Source: Stappia sp. TSB10P1A
GTDB lineage: Bacteria > Pseudomonadota > Alphaproteobacteria > Rhizobiales > Stappiaceae
NCBI RefSeq assembly: GCF_900185725.1
Contig: NZ_FYAU01000016.1
Span: 124,001 to 188,000, forward strand
Length of the DNA: 64,000 nucleotides
Reading direction: 5' to 3'
A program made the translations under genes and the position numbers. The notes under the pieces are model-generated. The model was not told the origin of the DNA and did not search any database. It saw only the letters and a list, made by a program, of their open reading frames with translations. Below, in pieces: positions 8,141 through 15,696 of the stretch; the first letter of the stretch is position 1, and the number at the start of each line of letters is the position of its first letter.

Positions 8141-9102
8141 TCGAGATCGGTCTCAACGCCGTCATCGTCTCCGTTGCCGCTCCCCAGCCGCAGGTTCTGA
8201 CCATCGCGGCCCCTCCCGACACCCGCGCCCCCTCGCTCCCGTTCGGGCCCTTCGATCCGACCCGCCACCGGACCTTCGAGATCGGCCTGCGCGAATGGGT
8301 GGAGGAGCAGACCGCCTTGAAGCTCGGCTATGTCGAGCAGCTCTACACGTTCGGCGACCGGGGCCGTCACCACATCCATTCCGATGCCGGGCCGCATGTG
8401 GTTTCCGTCGGCTATCTCGCGCTGGCGCGCCAGACCCCGAAGTCCGACGAAACCCTGACCCAGCAGAACGCCCAATGGCGGTCTTGGTACTCGTTCTTCC
8501 CCTGGGAGGACTGGCGCGACGGCATGCCGGCCATCGTCGAGCGCGAGATCCTGCCCGCCCTGGAGCGATGGACGAATGCCCCCGTTCCCAGACACAGCCC
8601 GCCGCGCGGCAACACCCGCGAGGACCGGGTGCACCAGGCCTTCGCCATCACCGACGGGATGTGGAACGAGGAGCGCGTGCTCGACCGCTACGAGATGCTC
8701 TATGAAGCCGGGCTGCTGGAAGAGGCGCGCCGCGACGGGCGTCCCGCGGCGCAGGGGCGCGACAGCCTGCCGCCGCTCGGGCAGCCGATGCTGCACGATC
8801 ACCGCAGGATCCTGGCGACCGCCATCTCGCGGCTGCGGACCAAGCTGAAATACCGGCCGCTGATCTTCGAGCTGATGCCGCATGTCTTCACCCTGACCGA
8901 CCTGCAGCGCTGCGTCGAGGCGATCTCCGGCCGGCACATTCACAAGCAGAACTTCCGCCGGCTCGTCGAGAAGGGCGATCTGGTGGAGCCCACGGGCGAA
9001 ACCTCGACCCAGACCGGCGGGCGCCCGGCTGCCCTGTTCCGCTTCCGCCACGAGGTCCTGAAGGAACGCCCGGCCCTCGGGCTGCGGGTCGGCGGGCGCT
9101 AG
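8137..9102 (+). CDS. nadQ: NadQ-type NAD regulator (degenerate Nudix plus winged helix)
   Basis: A 321-residue protein with a Nudix-like N-terminal half (about 1-165) followed by a linker and a winged-helix C-terminus (about 245-310, FTLTDLQRCVEAISGRHI, then a basic helix). The Nudix box is reduced to REWVEEQT, so it may bind rather than hydrolyse a nucleotide. This is the layout of NrtR and of the COG4111 group which, as I recall, has been called NadQ in Rhizobiales regulon studies. It is proposed to repress nadABC, present in this window with two matching palindromes upstream. It overlaps the phosphatase gene by four bases. The family call is firm; DNA binding is inferred. Confidence 0.75.
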   Translation: MIEIGLNAVIVSVAAPQPQVLTIAAPPDTRAPSLPFGPFDPTRHRTFEIGLREWVEEQTALKLGYVEQLYTFGDRGRHHIHSDAGPHVVSVGYLALARQTPKSDETLTQQNAQWRSWYSFFPWEDWRDGMPAIVEREILPALERWTNAPVPRHSPPRGNTREDRVHQAFAITDGMWNEERVLDRYEMLYEAGLLEEARRDGRPAAQGRDSLPPLGQPMLHDHRRILATAISRLRTKLKYRPLIFELMPHVFTLTDLQRCVEAISGRHIHKQNFRRLVEKGDLVEPTGETSTQTGGRPAALFRFRHEVLKERPALGLRVGGR

Positions 9103-9166
9103 AGCATATTGAATCTGGGCCGATTTCTTATCGACCAGGTGGTTCCGCCCGATCGGAAAGCGCTCT
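9101..9166. repeat. Interrupted palindrome spanning two convergent stop codons
   Basis: The 66 bases between nadQ and marR form an interrupted palindrome. AGAGC (9101-9105) pairs with GCTCT (9162-9166), and CCGAT (9120-9124) with ATCGG (9152-9156). The stop codons of both convergent genes lie at its ends (TAG at 9100-9102 on plus and 9167-9165 on minus). The ending GATCGGAAAGCGCTCTAG resembles a widespread intergenic repeat of Hyphomicrobiales genomes. It probably folds in the 3' ends of both transcripts. Confidence 0.5.
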
Positions 9167-9614
9167 AGCGCCCCGTCTTCTGCACATAGGTCTGCGTCGC
9201 CGCCTCGGCCTCTTCCAGCAGATCCCAGAGCTGCGCCACCTTGTCCGGCCCCATGGCTCGGCGCAGGGCGCCCTCAGCGCGGCGCCAGCCGGAAACTGCC
9301 ACCTCGAACTCCGTCCGGCCGACCGCTGTCAGCGTAAAGCGGCGCTCGCGGCGGTCGGTCCCCGGCGCTCCCACGACCAGACCTGACGCATCGAGGCGCT
9401 CCAATGCACGGGTCAGGGTACTGCGGTCCGCCCCTACCACGTCGGTCAGCTCGGAAGCCGTCATCGCCTGGACTTCAGCAAGCGCAGCGAGAACGGCGAA
9501 CTGCTGGGGCGTCAGGCCGCTGCCGCTGTCGGCGATGGCCCGCTCGTAGAGACGCGTGACGACACGTCCGGCCCGGTGGATGCGGTGACAGGAGCAAAGG
9601 AGGTTGGATGCCAT
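9165..9614 (-). CDS. MarR-family transcriptional regulator
   Basis: A 149-residue MarR-type winged-helix repressor. LTPQQFAVLAALAEVQAMTA, followed by SELTDVV, forms the first recognition unit. ADRSTLTRALERLDASGLV is the recognition helix, and DRRERRFTLTAVG is the typical wing with the conserved D-x-R. A longer frame to 9833 runs through AT-richer intergenic DNA. The ATG at 9614 gives the normal family length. It is divergent from a thioesterase gene, and the shared 167-base gap has two copies of a 12-bp palindrome, so it probably controls itself and its neighbour. The ligand is unknown, perhaps an aromatic acid or acyl-CoA. Confidence 0.85.
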   Translation of the reverse strand: MASNLLCSCHRIHRAGRVVTRLYERAIADSGSGLTPQQFAVLAALAEVQAMTASELTDVVGADRSTLTRALERLDASGLVVGAPGTDRRERRFTLTAVGRTEFEVAVSGWRRAEGALRRAMGPDKVAQLWDLLEEAEAATQTYVQKTGR

Positions 9615-9639
9615 GCAGCAGCCTATCACACCGACCCTA

Positions 9640-9657
9640 TGCGTGCATAGGCACGCA
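9640..9657. promoter_or_regulatory. Probable MarR operator 1
   Basis: TGCGTGC-ATAG-GCACGCA is a perfect 7-bp inverted repeat just upstream of the marR start (9614). Within it, GTGCATAGGCAC (9643-9654) differs at one base from the palindrome at 9750-9761, and the shared stretch extends to TGCATANGCACGC. Its position before marR suggests autorepression. Confidence 0.6.
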
Positions 9658-9749
9658 GTTCCGGCATTCCCTTGATCGGAAGAAGCCCCGGCTGTTCGCC
9701 CTGCCTGTTCAGCCTGTCGCGCTTGCGCCCGCTCTCGCCTCATGTTTAG

Positions 9750-9761
9750 GTGCATATGCAC
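9750..9761. promoter_or_regulatory. Probable MarR operator 2
   Basis: GTGCATATGCAC is a perfect 12-bp palindrome, 20 bases before the thioesterase start and 107 bases (centre to centre) from its near-copy upstream of marR. Bound repressor here would block the thioesterase ribosome-binding or promoter region. Confidence 0.6.
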
Positions 9762-9781
9762 GCTTATGAGAGGACTGACAG

Positions 9782-10273
9782 ATGAATATCGAGACTCGGA
9801 GCTTCGGCCTTGCCGATCCGGCTGAAGCGGCAAAGCTCACAGGCATCGGGCAACTGGAGGCGATGCTGACTGGCCGCTTCCCGGCCCCGCCCATCTGCCG
9901 GACGATGAATTTCATTCTCACAGCGGCGACGGAGGACGGGTTCGCCCGTTTCGAGGGCGAGCCGTCCTTCGATCATTACAATCCGCTCGGCACGGTGCAT
10001 GGCGGCTGGATCGCAGCCATTCTGGACTCCGCCCTCGGCTGCGCGGTTCACGCAACCCTCGGTGCCGGTGAGGGTTATACGACCATCGAGTTCAAGGTGA
10101 ACAACGTGCGGCCGGCCTTCGAGACCAGCGGCCTTCTCACCTGCGAAGGCAGGGTGCTGCACCGGGGCCGGCGCATGGCGACCTCCGAAGCCCGGCTCGT
10201 CGACAGGGCCGGGAAGCTGATCGCCCATGGCGTCGAGACCTGCATGATCTTCCCCGCCGGCGAGCCACGCTGA
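9782..10273 (+). CDS. PaaI-family hotdog thioesterase
   Basis: A 163-residue hotdog-fold protein of the PaaI/YbgC-like group, which hydrolyses acyl- or aryl-CoA thioesters. The signature GTVHGGWIAAILDSALGCA has the conserved HGG at 73-75 and Asp82. TTIEFKVNNVRP is the following strand. GAGAGGA lies eight bases before the ATG. It is divergent from marR with shared palindromes, so it is likely derepressed when an aromatic or acyl compound accumulates. The true substrate is unknown. Confidence 0.85.
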   Translation: MNIETRSFGLADPAEAAKLTGIGQLEAMLTGRFPAPPICRTMNFILTAATEDGFARFEGEPSFDHYNPLGTVHGGWIAAILDSALGCAVHATLGAGEGYTTIEFKVNNVRPAFETSGLLTCEGRVLHRGRRMATSEARLVDRAGKLIAHGVETCMIFPAGEPR

Positions 10274-10319
10274 CAGCAAGCCGCTTGCACTGGCGCGTTC
10301 CGGCGCTATTGATCCGCTC

Positions 10320-11009
10320 ATGTCGAGCCCGCATCAGCCCCAAGTCCGGCCCCTGCCCGAGCGCATCTATGCCCCCGCACGCGAGCCGTTCCTCGTCGTG
10401 CTGCATCGCGACGCGGACATTCTGGTGATCGACAAGCCGAGCGGCCTGCTCACCGTTCCGGGCAAGGATCCGGCGCTTGCGGACTGCGTCGCGGCGCGGG
10501 CCCTGGCGCTCCATCCGGAAGCCCGCATCGTCCACCGGCTCGACATGGACACGTCCGGCGTGCTGGTCCTCGCCCTGCACCCGGCGGCGCAGCGGCATCT
10601 CGGCCTGCAGTTCGAGCGGCGCCATGTCGCCAAGACCTATGTGGCGCGGGTCGCCGGCAATGTCGGCGAAGACAGCGGCACCATCGACCTGCCGCTGCGC
10701 TGCGACTGGCCCAACCGGCCCCGGCAGATGGTCGATCCGCAGCAGGGGCGGCCGGCGCGCACTCACTGGAGCGTCATCGCCCGCGAACCGGACGCGACAC
10801 GGCTGCTGCTGGAGCCGGTGACCGGCCGGTCGCATCAGTTGCGGGTGCATATGTGCGCCCTTGGCCACCCGATTCTCGGCGACCCGCTCTATGGCAGCGC
10901 TGAGTCGCGCGAGGCCGCCCCGCGGCTGCACCTGCACGCGGCCAGCCTGACGCTGCATCATCCCGAGGGCGGAAAGCGCATCACCTTCTCCTCCCCCTGC
11001 CCGTTCTAG
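10320..11009 (+). CDS. RluA-family pseudouridine synthase
   Basis: A 229-residue enzyme that converts uridine to pseudouridine in rRNA or tRNA. The catalytic motif VHRLDMDTSGVLVLA contains Asp75. The family motifs VIDKPSGLLTVPG near the N-terminus and GRSHQLRVHM plus HPILGDPLYG near the C-terminus are present. There is no S4 domain, and the length fits RluA itself (dual specificity for 23S rRNA and tRNA) better than RluC or RluD. No obvious ribosome-binding site precedes the ATG. Confidence 0.88.
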   Translation: MSSPHQPQVRPLPERIYAPAREPFLVVLHRDADILVIDKPSGLLTVPGKDPALADCVAARALALHPEARIVHRLDMDTSGVLVLALHPAAQRHLGLQFERRHVAKTYVARVAGNVGEDSGTIDLPLRCDWPNRPRQMVDPQQGRPARTHWSVIAREPDATRLLLEPVTGRSHQLRVHMCALGHPILGDPLYGSAESREAAPRLHLHAASLTLHHPEGGKRITFSSPCPF

Positions 11010-11119
11010 AAACGCCTGTCCGGCAAACCATTTCCGCCGGTTCGGCGCTCCCGGCATTAACCAAGAGAAGGCCCGCGCTCCCCCGTCCGGCGGAAGATTT
11101 CCGCGGAGTTTCGGCCCTA

Positions 11120-11140
11120 TTAACCCTCTCTCAAGGTTAA
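11120..11140. promoter_or_regulatory. TTAACC/GGTTAA inverted repeat before the wall hydrolase gene
   Basis: TTAACC (11120-11125) and GGTTAA (11135-11140) are separated by nine bases, about 85 bases before the SleB-type hydrolase start. The half site resembles CtrA half-boxes, but the arrangement is inverted rather than the direct TTAA-N7-TTAA, so the binding protein is uncertain. Confidence 0.3.
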
Positions 11141-11226
11141 AAGGCGACGATCAAGTCGAACGATCCCGCGTCGGCCCCTGGCTCGGCGCTCAGACCAGAT
11201 AGCCGCATGGACCGGAGTTGCCGCGT

Positions 11227-12504
11227 ATGACTGGCACGGTGCAGACATTCGAACCCCGCCAGGTTCCGAGCTGGCTCCTCACACGGGACGTCGGCCCGAC
11301 GCGCAAGCGCCGGAGCGGCAAGACCCGCAGGATTGCCCGATGGCGCCTCGCGGTTCTCGCGCCGGCCGCCTATCTTGCCTGGACCGGCGGCATCGCCCAG
11401 CAGGACATCACCGCCCTCATCGAAGCGACCCGGGGCAACGCCCCGCGCTGGATGTCCGCCATCGAGGCGGCTCCGCATTCGAGCAGCATCGCGCCCAGCC
11501 TCGTTCTGGCCGATGCCTCCCAGGGGCGCACGCCCGAGACGCCCGACTACGCCGTGACCAATGCGGCTCCCGGAACCGATGCTGCCGTCATTCGCGGCCT
11601 TGAGAACTTCGCCAAGGAAAGTGCGCCGAAGGCTCCTCCCGCGCAAACGCCGGTCAACCGCAAGGTCAAGGGCGATCGCTTCGTCTCGCTCGCTCCGGAC
11701 CGCCAGATGACCGGCGTCGCCGCCGGCTCGGTCTACACGATGGCCAGCCTGATCGGCACCAAGAGCCAGCCCGACCTGCCGCACGTCGCCTTCGTGCGCC
11801 CCAATCTTCCGACCGCGGCCGAAACGACGGCAGTGGCCAGCGCCAAGGGCAAGACGAAGGGCGAGGCGCTCGACCTCGTTCGCCTTGCCATGGCCCGCAA
11901 CGTTGCCGCGACGAGCGTCTCCTATGCCAGCGCCTATGCGCCGCAGGGCATGGACAACGTGCGCGCGCCGTTCGAGGCGCTGCTGGGCGGCTCCGGCCTG
12001 CCGCAGAGCGCGGAAGACGAAGCGGCGCTCGAGACCAATGCCAGGAGCGATCCGTTCTGGTGGGCGGACCGGGCCTTGCCGGCAAGCGTGATCACCGCCA
12101 AGGAGCAGCGCTGCCTGGCCGAGGCCGTCTATTTCGAGGCGCGCGGAGAGCCGCTGGACGGTCAGGTGGCCGTGGCACAGGTCGTCCTCAACCGGGTTCG
12201 CAACCCGGCCTATCCGGAGACCATCTGCAAGGTGGTCTACCAGAACCGGCATCTGCGCAACCGCTGCCAGTTCTCGTTCGCCTGCGACGGCATTCCCGAC
12301 GTGATCAACGAGAAGCCGCAGTGGGAGCTTGCCCAGAAGGTGGCGCGCGAGACGGTCTCCGGGCAGCGCTACCTGGAAAAGGTCGGGGCCTCGACCCATT
12401 ACCACGCCACCTATGTGAACCCCCGCTGGTCGCGCTACATGAAGCGGCTGGAGCGGATCGGCCAGCACATCTTCTACCGCACGAAAGGTGGCGGCTGGAG
12501 CTGA
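11227..12504 (+). CDS. SleB-type cell wall hydrolase
   Basis: A 425-residue protein with a basic N-terminus, one membrane segment or signal anchor (about residues 38-55, WRLAVLAPAAYLAWTGGIA) and a long unconserved periplasmic linker. A C-terminal Hydrolase_2 domain spans about 285-420. The domain shows CLAEAVYFEARGEPLDGQVA with the catalytic Glu, VVLNRVRNPAYP, QFSFACDG and HYHATYVNPRWS. Such enzymes cleave peptidoglycan. The longest frame begins at a TTG with no spacer to the ribosome-binding site. I chose the ATG at 11227, nine bases after GGAG. Confidence 0.85.
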   Translation: MTGTVQTFEPRQVPSWLLTRDVGPTRKRRSGKTRRIARWRLAVLAPAAYLAWTGGIAQQDITALIEATRGNAPRWMSAIEAAPHSSSIAPSLVLADASQGRTPETPDYAVTNAAPGTDAAVIRGLENFAKESAPKAPPAQTPVNRKVKGDRFVSLAPDRQMTGVAAGSVYTMASLIGTKSQPDLPHVAFVRPNLPTAAETTAVASAKGKTKGEALDLVRLAMARNVAATSVSYASAYAPQGMDNVRAPFEALLGGSGLPQSAEDEAALETNARSDPFWWADRALPASVITAKEQRCLAEAVYFEARGEPLDGQVAVAQVVLNRVRNPAYPETICKVVYQNRHLRNRCQFSFACDGIPDVINEKPQWELAQKVARETVSGQRYLEKVGASTHYHATYVNPRWSRYMKRLERIGQHIFYRTKGGGWS

Positions 12505-12707
12505 TACGCTCCGCCCGCCCGTTCCCCCTCCCGCTTTCCCGGCCGCGCGGCGGCGTTTTCCCCGCTATCCAGACGGCGAGGCTGCCGCGCTGCGCGCCGG
12601 CAGGCTTCCGTTCAGCATTTTGCCTTAAGTCGTTTTCCAGTTCCGGCGCGCCAGCGCATTGACCGCAATTCCATTCAATTGATCGATTTCCGGGAGAGGG
12701 CGGTTTC

Positions 12708-14816
12708 ATGTTTCTCCTGTATGCACGCGCACAGCTTTCCGCAGTCATATCGTCATCCTCCACATGCAAACTGGACAGGCGTCAGTCTGAGTCGTCCTCC
12801 CTCCGTGACGGGCTGATGGCCCGCACGGTTCTGCGCGAGGCGATCGCGCCGGCGTCCTCCGGCGACGGGGGCACGAACCGCGAGGTCATCCGAAAACCTT
12901 TGGAAGACGGCCAGCGAGCAAGGGCAACCGGAATGGCAGGGGCAACCGGAATGAAAGACACAGCCGAAGGGATCGCCGGCAACCGGCGTACCGGTCCCAG
13001 CCTGCCGCTCTTCATGACCCAGGCCGAGGCCGCGCTCGACTACGCCTTCCAGCCGATCATCGACATCCATTCGGGCGAGGTCTACGGCTACGAGGCCCTG
13101 CTGAGGCAGGTCGAGAAGCTCGGCTTCCGCGCCCCCCGCGACGTTTTCGATCATGCGGCCGACATCGGATGCCTCGCCGAGATCGAGACGCTGTTGCGGC
13201 GCAAGGCGATCGCCAAATTCTCCCGCATGGGCGTTTCGGACAAGATCAAGCTGTTCCTCAACATTGACGCGAGGAATATCGCCGCGATCGACGAGATGCT
13301 CGAAGCGACCGTCTCGGCGGCCAGGGTCTACGGCCTTTCACCCGGCAACATCTGCCTGGAAATCCCGGAGATCCACGAACGGCTGGCTCAGGACGGTCTG
13401 CGCAGCCTCGTCGGCAAGGCGCGCGATCGCGGCTTCGGGATCGCGCTCGACGATTTCGGCCAGGGCTATTCGCAGCTTCGGGTGCTGTACCAGTACGAGC
13501 CGGGCATCCTCAAGATCGACCGCTTCTTCATCACCGCCCTGCAGAACGACGCGCGCAAGCGGCTGTTCGTGTCGAGCGTCGTGGAACTGGCGCATGTGCT
13601 CGGCATCCGCGTCGTCGCGGAAGGCGTCGAGACACCGTCCGAGCTGCGCGCCTGCCGGGATGTCGGCTGCGATCTTGTTCAGGGGTATGTGATCGCCCGC
13701 CCGTTCACCGACCTTGCCGAGGCCCGTTCGATCTATGCCGTTCCCACGGACCGCCCACACCGCGCCGACATGCGCAAGTCCGTCGACCGGGACTTCCTCG
13801 AACGGGAGATGGTCAGGCTCGAGGCGATCGTTGAGACCGGCAGTGTCGCGCAGGCGCTGGAGATCTTCCAGGCCAATCCCCAGCAGACGGTGCTGCCGGT
13901 GGTCAATTCAGCCGGCGAGCCGCGCGGGCTGATCCGCGAACCGGACCTCAAGAGCTTCCTCTATCTCTCCTTCGGCCGGGACCTCCTGCTCAATCCGACG
14001 ATCGACAACCACCTGCGCCGCTTCATCCGCCCCTGCGCGGTGGCGGACATCAACGCGCCGCTCGACCGTCTCGTGGACCTCGGTTCTGACGACTTCTCCG
14101 ACGGGCTGCTGGTGACGCGCGGCGGACGCTATGCCGGGTGCCTGCTCGCCGGTTCGCTGCTGAAGATTTCCAACGAGGTTCGCCTGCAGATCGCCCAGGA
14201 CCAGAATCCACTGACCAAGCTGCCTGGCAATTCGGCGATTTCCGACTATGTCTCGCGCGCCTGTGCCGACCCGTCCCGCGACCGCGCCTTCTGCTATGTC
14301 GACTTCGACAATTTCAAGCCGTTCAACGACGCCTATGGCTTTCGCATCGGCGACCGGGCACTGATCCTGTTTTCGGAGTTGATGAAGCGCCGGCTCGACA
14401 CGCTGCGCGCCTTTATCGGCCATGTCGGCGGCGACGACTATTTCGTCGGGCTGGAGGAATGGTCGCCGGATCGCACCCTTCGTCTGATGTCGGATCTGCG
14501 CGGCGAATTCGCCCGCAATGTCGAGAGCCTCTACAGTCCCGAACACCGGCGGCAGGGCTATATCCAGGCCGAAGACCGCAAGGGACGGTCGCAGACCTAT
14601 CCGCTGCTGACCTGCTCCATCGCCATCCTGCACATCCCGACCGGGCTTTCGATCGAGAATCTCGACCTTCTGAGCAATCACATCGCCCGGCTCAAGCACC
14701 GGGCAAAGGCCGAGCCCGGCGGCGTCACTGTTGCCAGCTTCGGCGCCGACGGCGAGGATCGCTCCTCCAGCGAGGCCCTTCACAGGATGGCCGACAGGCT
14801 GCGCGAGGCGCTGTAA
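12708..14816 (+). CDS. EAL-CBS-GGDEF cyclic-di-GMP protein
   Basis: A 702-residue signalling protein with a reversed domain order. An EAL phosphodiesterase domain (about 109-340) comes first, then a CBS pair (about 375-485), then a GGDEF domain (about 500-640). The EAL domain keeps all catalytic residues: Glu129 in YEALLR, LNID, EIPE, Asp248-Asp249 in LDDFG, Lys269, Glu305 in VAEGVET and Gln325. The GGDEF motif is GGDDY (574-578), with an altered substrate loop, so it may be a sensory or GTP-binding domain rather than a cyclase. The first 100 residues match nothing, and Met82 (12951) is a possible alternative start. Confidence 0.85.
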   Translation: MFLLYARAQLSAVISSSSTCKLDRRQSESSSLRDGLMARTVLREAIAPASSGDGGTNREVIRKPLEDGQRARATGMAGATGMKDTAEGIAGNRRTGPSLPLFMTQAEAALDYAFQPIIDIHSGEVYGYEALLRQVEKLGFRAPRDVFDHAADIGCLAEIETLLRRKAIAKFSRMGVSDKIKLFLNIDARNIAAIDEMLEATVSAARVYGLSPGNICLEIPEIHERLAQDGLRSLVGKARDRGFGIALDDFGQGYSQLRVLYQYEPGILKIDRFFITALQNDARKRLFVSSVVELAHVLGIRVVAEGVETPSELRACRDVGCDLVQGYVIARPFTDLAEARSIYAVPTDRPHRADMRKSVDRDFLEREMVRLEAIVETGSVAQALEIFQANPQQTVLPVVNSAGEPRGLIREPDLKSFLYLSFGRDLLLNPTIDNHLRRFIRPCAVADINAPLDRLVDLGSDDFSDGLLVTRGGRYAGCLLAGSLLKISNEVRLQIAQDQNPLTKLPGNSAISDYVSRACADPSRDRAFCYVDFDNFKPFNDAYGFRIGDRALILFSELMKRRLDTLRAFIGHVGGDDYFVGLEEWSPDRTLRLMSDLRGEFARNVESLYSPEHRRQGYIQAEDRKGRSQTYPLLTCSIAILHIPTGLSIENLDLLSNHIARLKHRAKAEPGGVTVASFGADGEDRSSSEALHRMADRLREAL

Positions 14817-14826
14817 TCCGCGCGGT

Positions 14827-15696
14827 TCAGCCGATCTCGATGTCGAGCCCCAGGTCGAGCACCGGCGCGGAATGCGTGATCCAGCCGACCGAGATCAGAT
14901 CGACGCCGGTTTCGGCAATCGCGGCGACAGTGTCGAGGGTCACCCCGCCCGAGGCTTCCAGCACCACACGTCCGCCGGCGATGGCGACCGCCTCGCGCAG
15001 CGTTTCGGGGGGCATGTTGTCGAGCATCACCACGTCGGGACGCGCCTGAAGCGCCTCGCGCAACTGGTCGAGCGTGTCGACCTCCACCTCGATCCGCACG
15101 AGATGCCCGGCGAAACGCCGCGACGCCTCGATGGCGTCCCGCACCCCGCCGGCGACCGCGATGTGGTTGTCCTTGATCAGGATCGCATCATCCAGCCCGA
15201 AGCGGTGATTGGCGCCGCCGCCGCAGCGCACCGCGTATTTCTCGAAAGCCCTGAGACCCGGCGTCGTCTTGCGGGTGCAGACGATGCGCGCCTTCGTGTG
15301 GGCGATGCGGTCGGCGAACGCGGCCGTTGCCGTCGCCACGCCGGACAGGTGGCCGAGATAGTTCAGCGCCACCCGCTCGGCCGACAGCATGCCGCGCGCA
15401 GGTCCCAACACCCGCATCACGACATCCCCCGGCTCCAGCCGGTCGCCATCGCGGGCGAGCCGCTCCACCTCGATCGACGGATCGCTGAGACGGAAGGCGG
15501 CGGCGGCAAGATCCAGGCCGGACAGGCGGCCGGGACGGCGGGCGGCGATGACCGCTCTTGCGCCGATCTCCGGCGACAGCGTCGCCTGGGCAGTGATGTC
15601 GCCCGCCCTGCCCCAGTCTTCCAGCAGCGCGGCGCGCACGGCATCCTCCACCATCAGGGCAGGCAGAACCGGCAGGTTGGTCGCGGTGCCCGCCAT
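14827..15696 (-). CDS. nadC: Nicotinate-nucleotide pyrophosphorylase (quinolinate phosphoribosyltransferase)
   Basis: A 289-residue enzyme that joins quinolinate to PRPP, releasing CO2 and forming nicotinate mononucleotide. Motifs are TRKTTPGLRAFEKYAVRCGG and HRFGLDDAILIKDNHI. The C-terminal barrel signatures VDLISVG and LEASGGV also match. It is the last gene of the nadA-nadB-nadC operon and its ATG overlaps the nadB stop by one base. Confidence 0.95.
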   Translation of the reverse strand: MAGTATNLPVLPALMVEDAVRAALLEDWGRAGDITAQATLSPEIGARAVIAARRPGRLSGLDLAAAAFRLSDPSIEVERLARDGDRLEPGDVVMRVLGPARGMLSAERVALNYLGHLSGVATATAAFADRIAHTKARIVCTRKTTPGLRAFEKYAVRCGGGANHRFGLDDAILIKDNHIAVAGGVRDAIEASRRFAGHLVRIEVEVDTLDQLREALQARPDVVMLDNMPPETLREAVAIAGGRVVLEASGGVTLDTVAAIAETGVDLISVGWITHSAPVLDLGLDIEIG

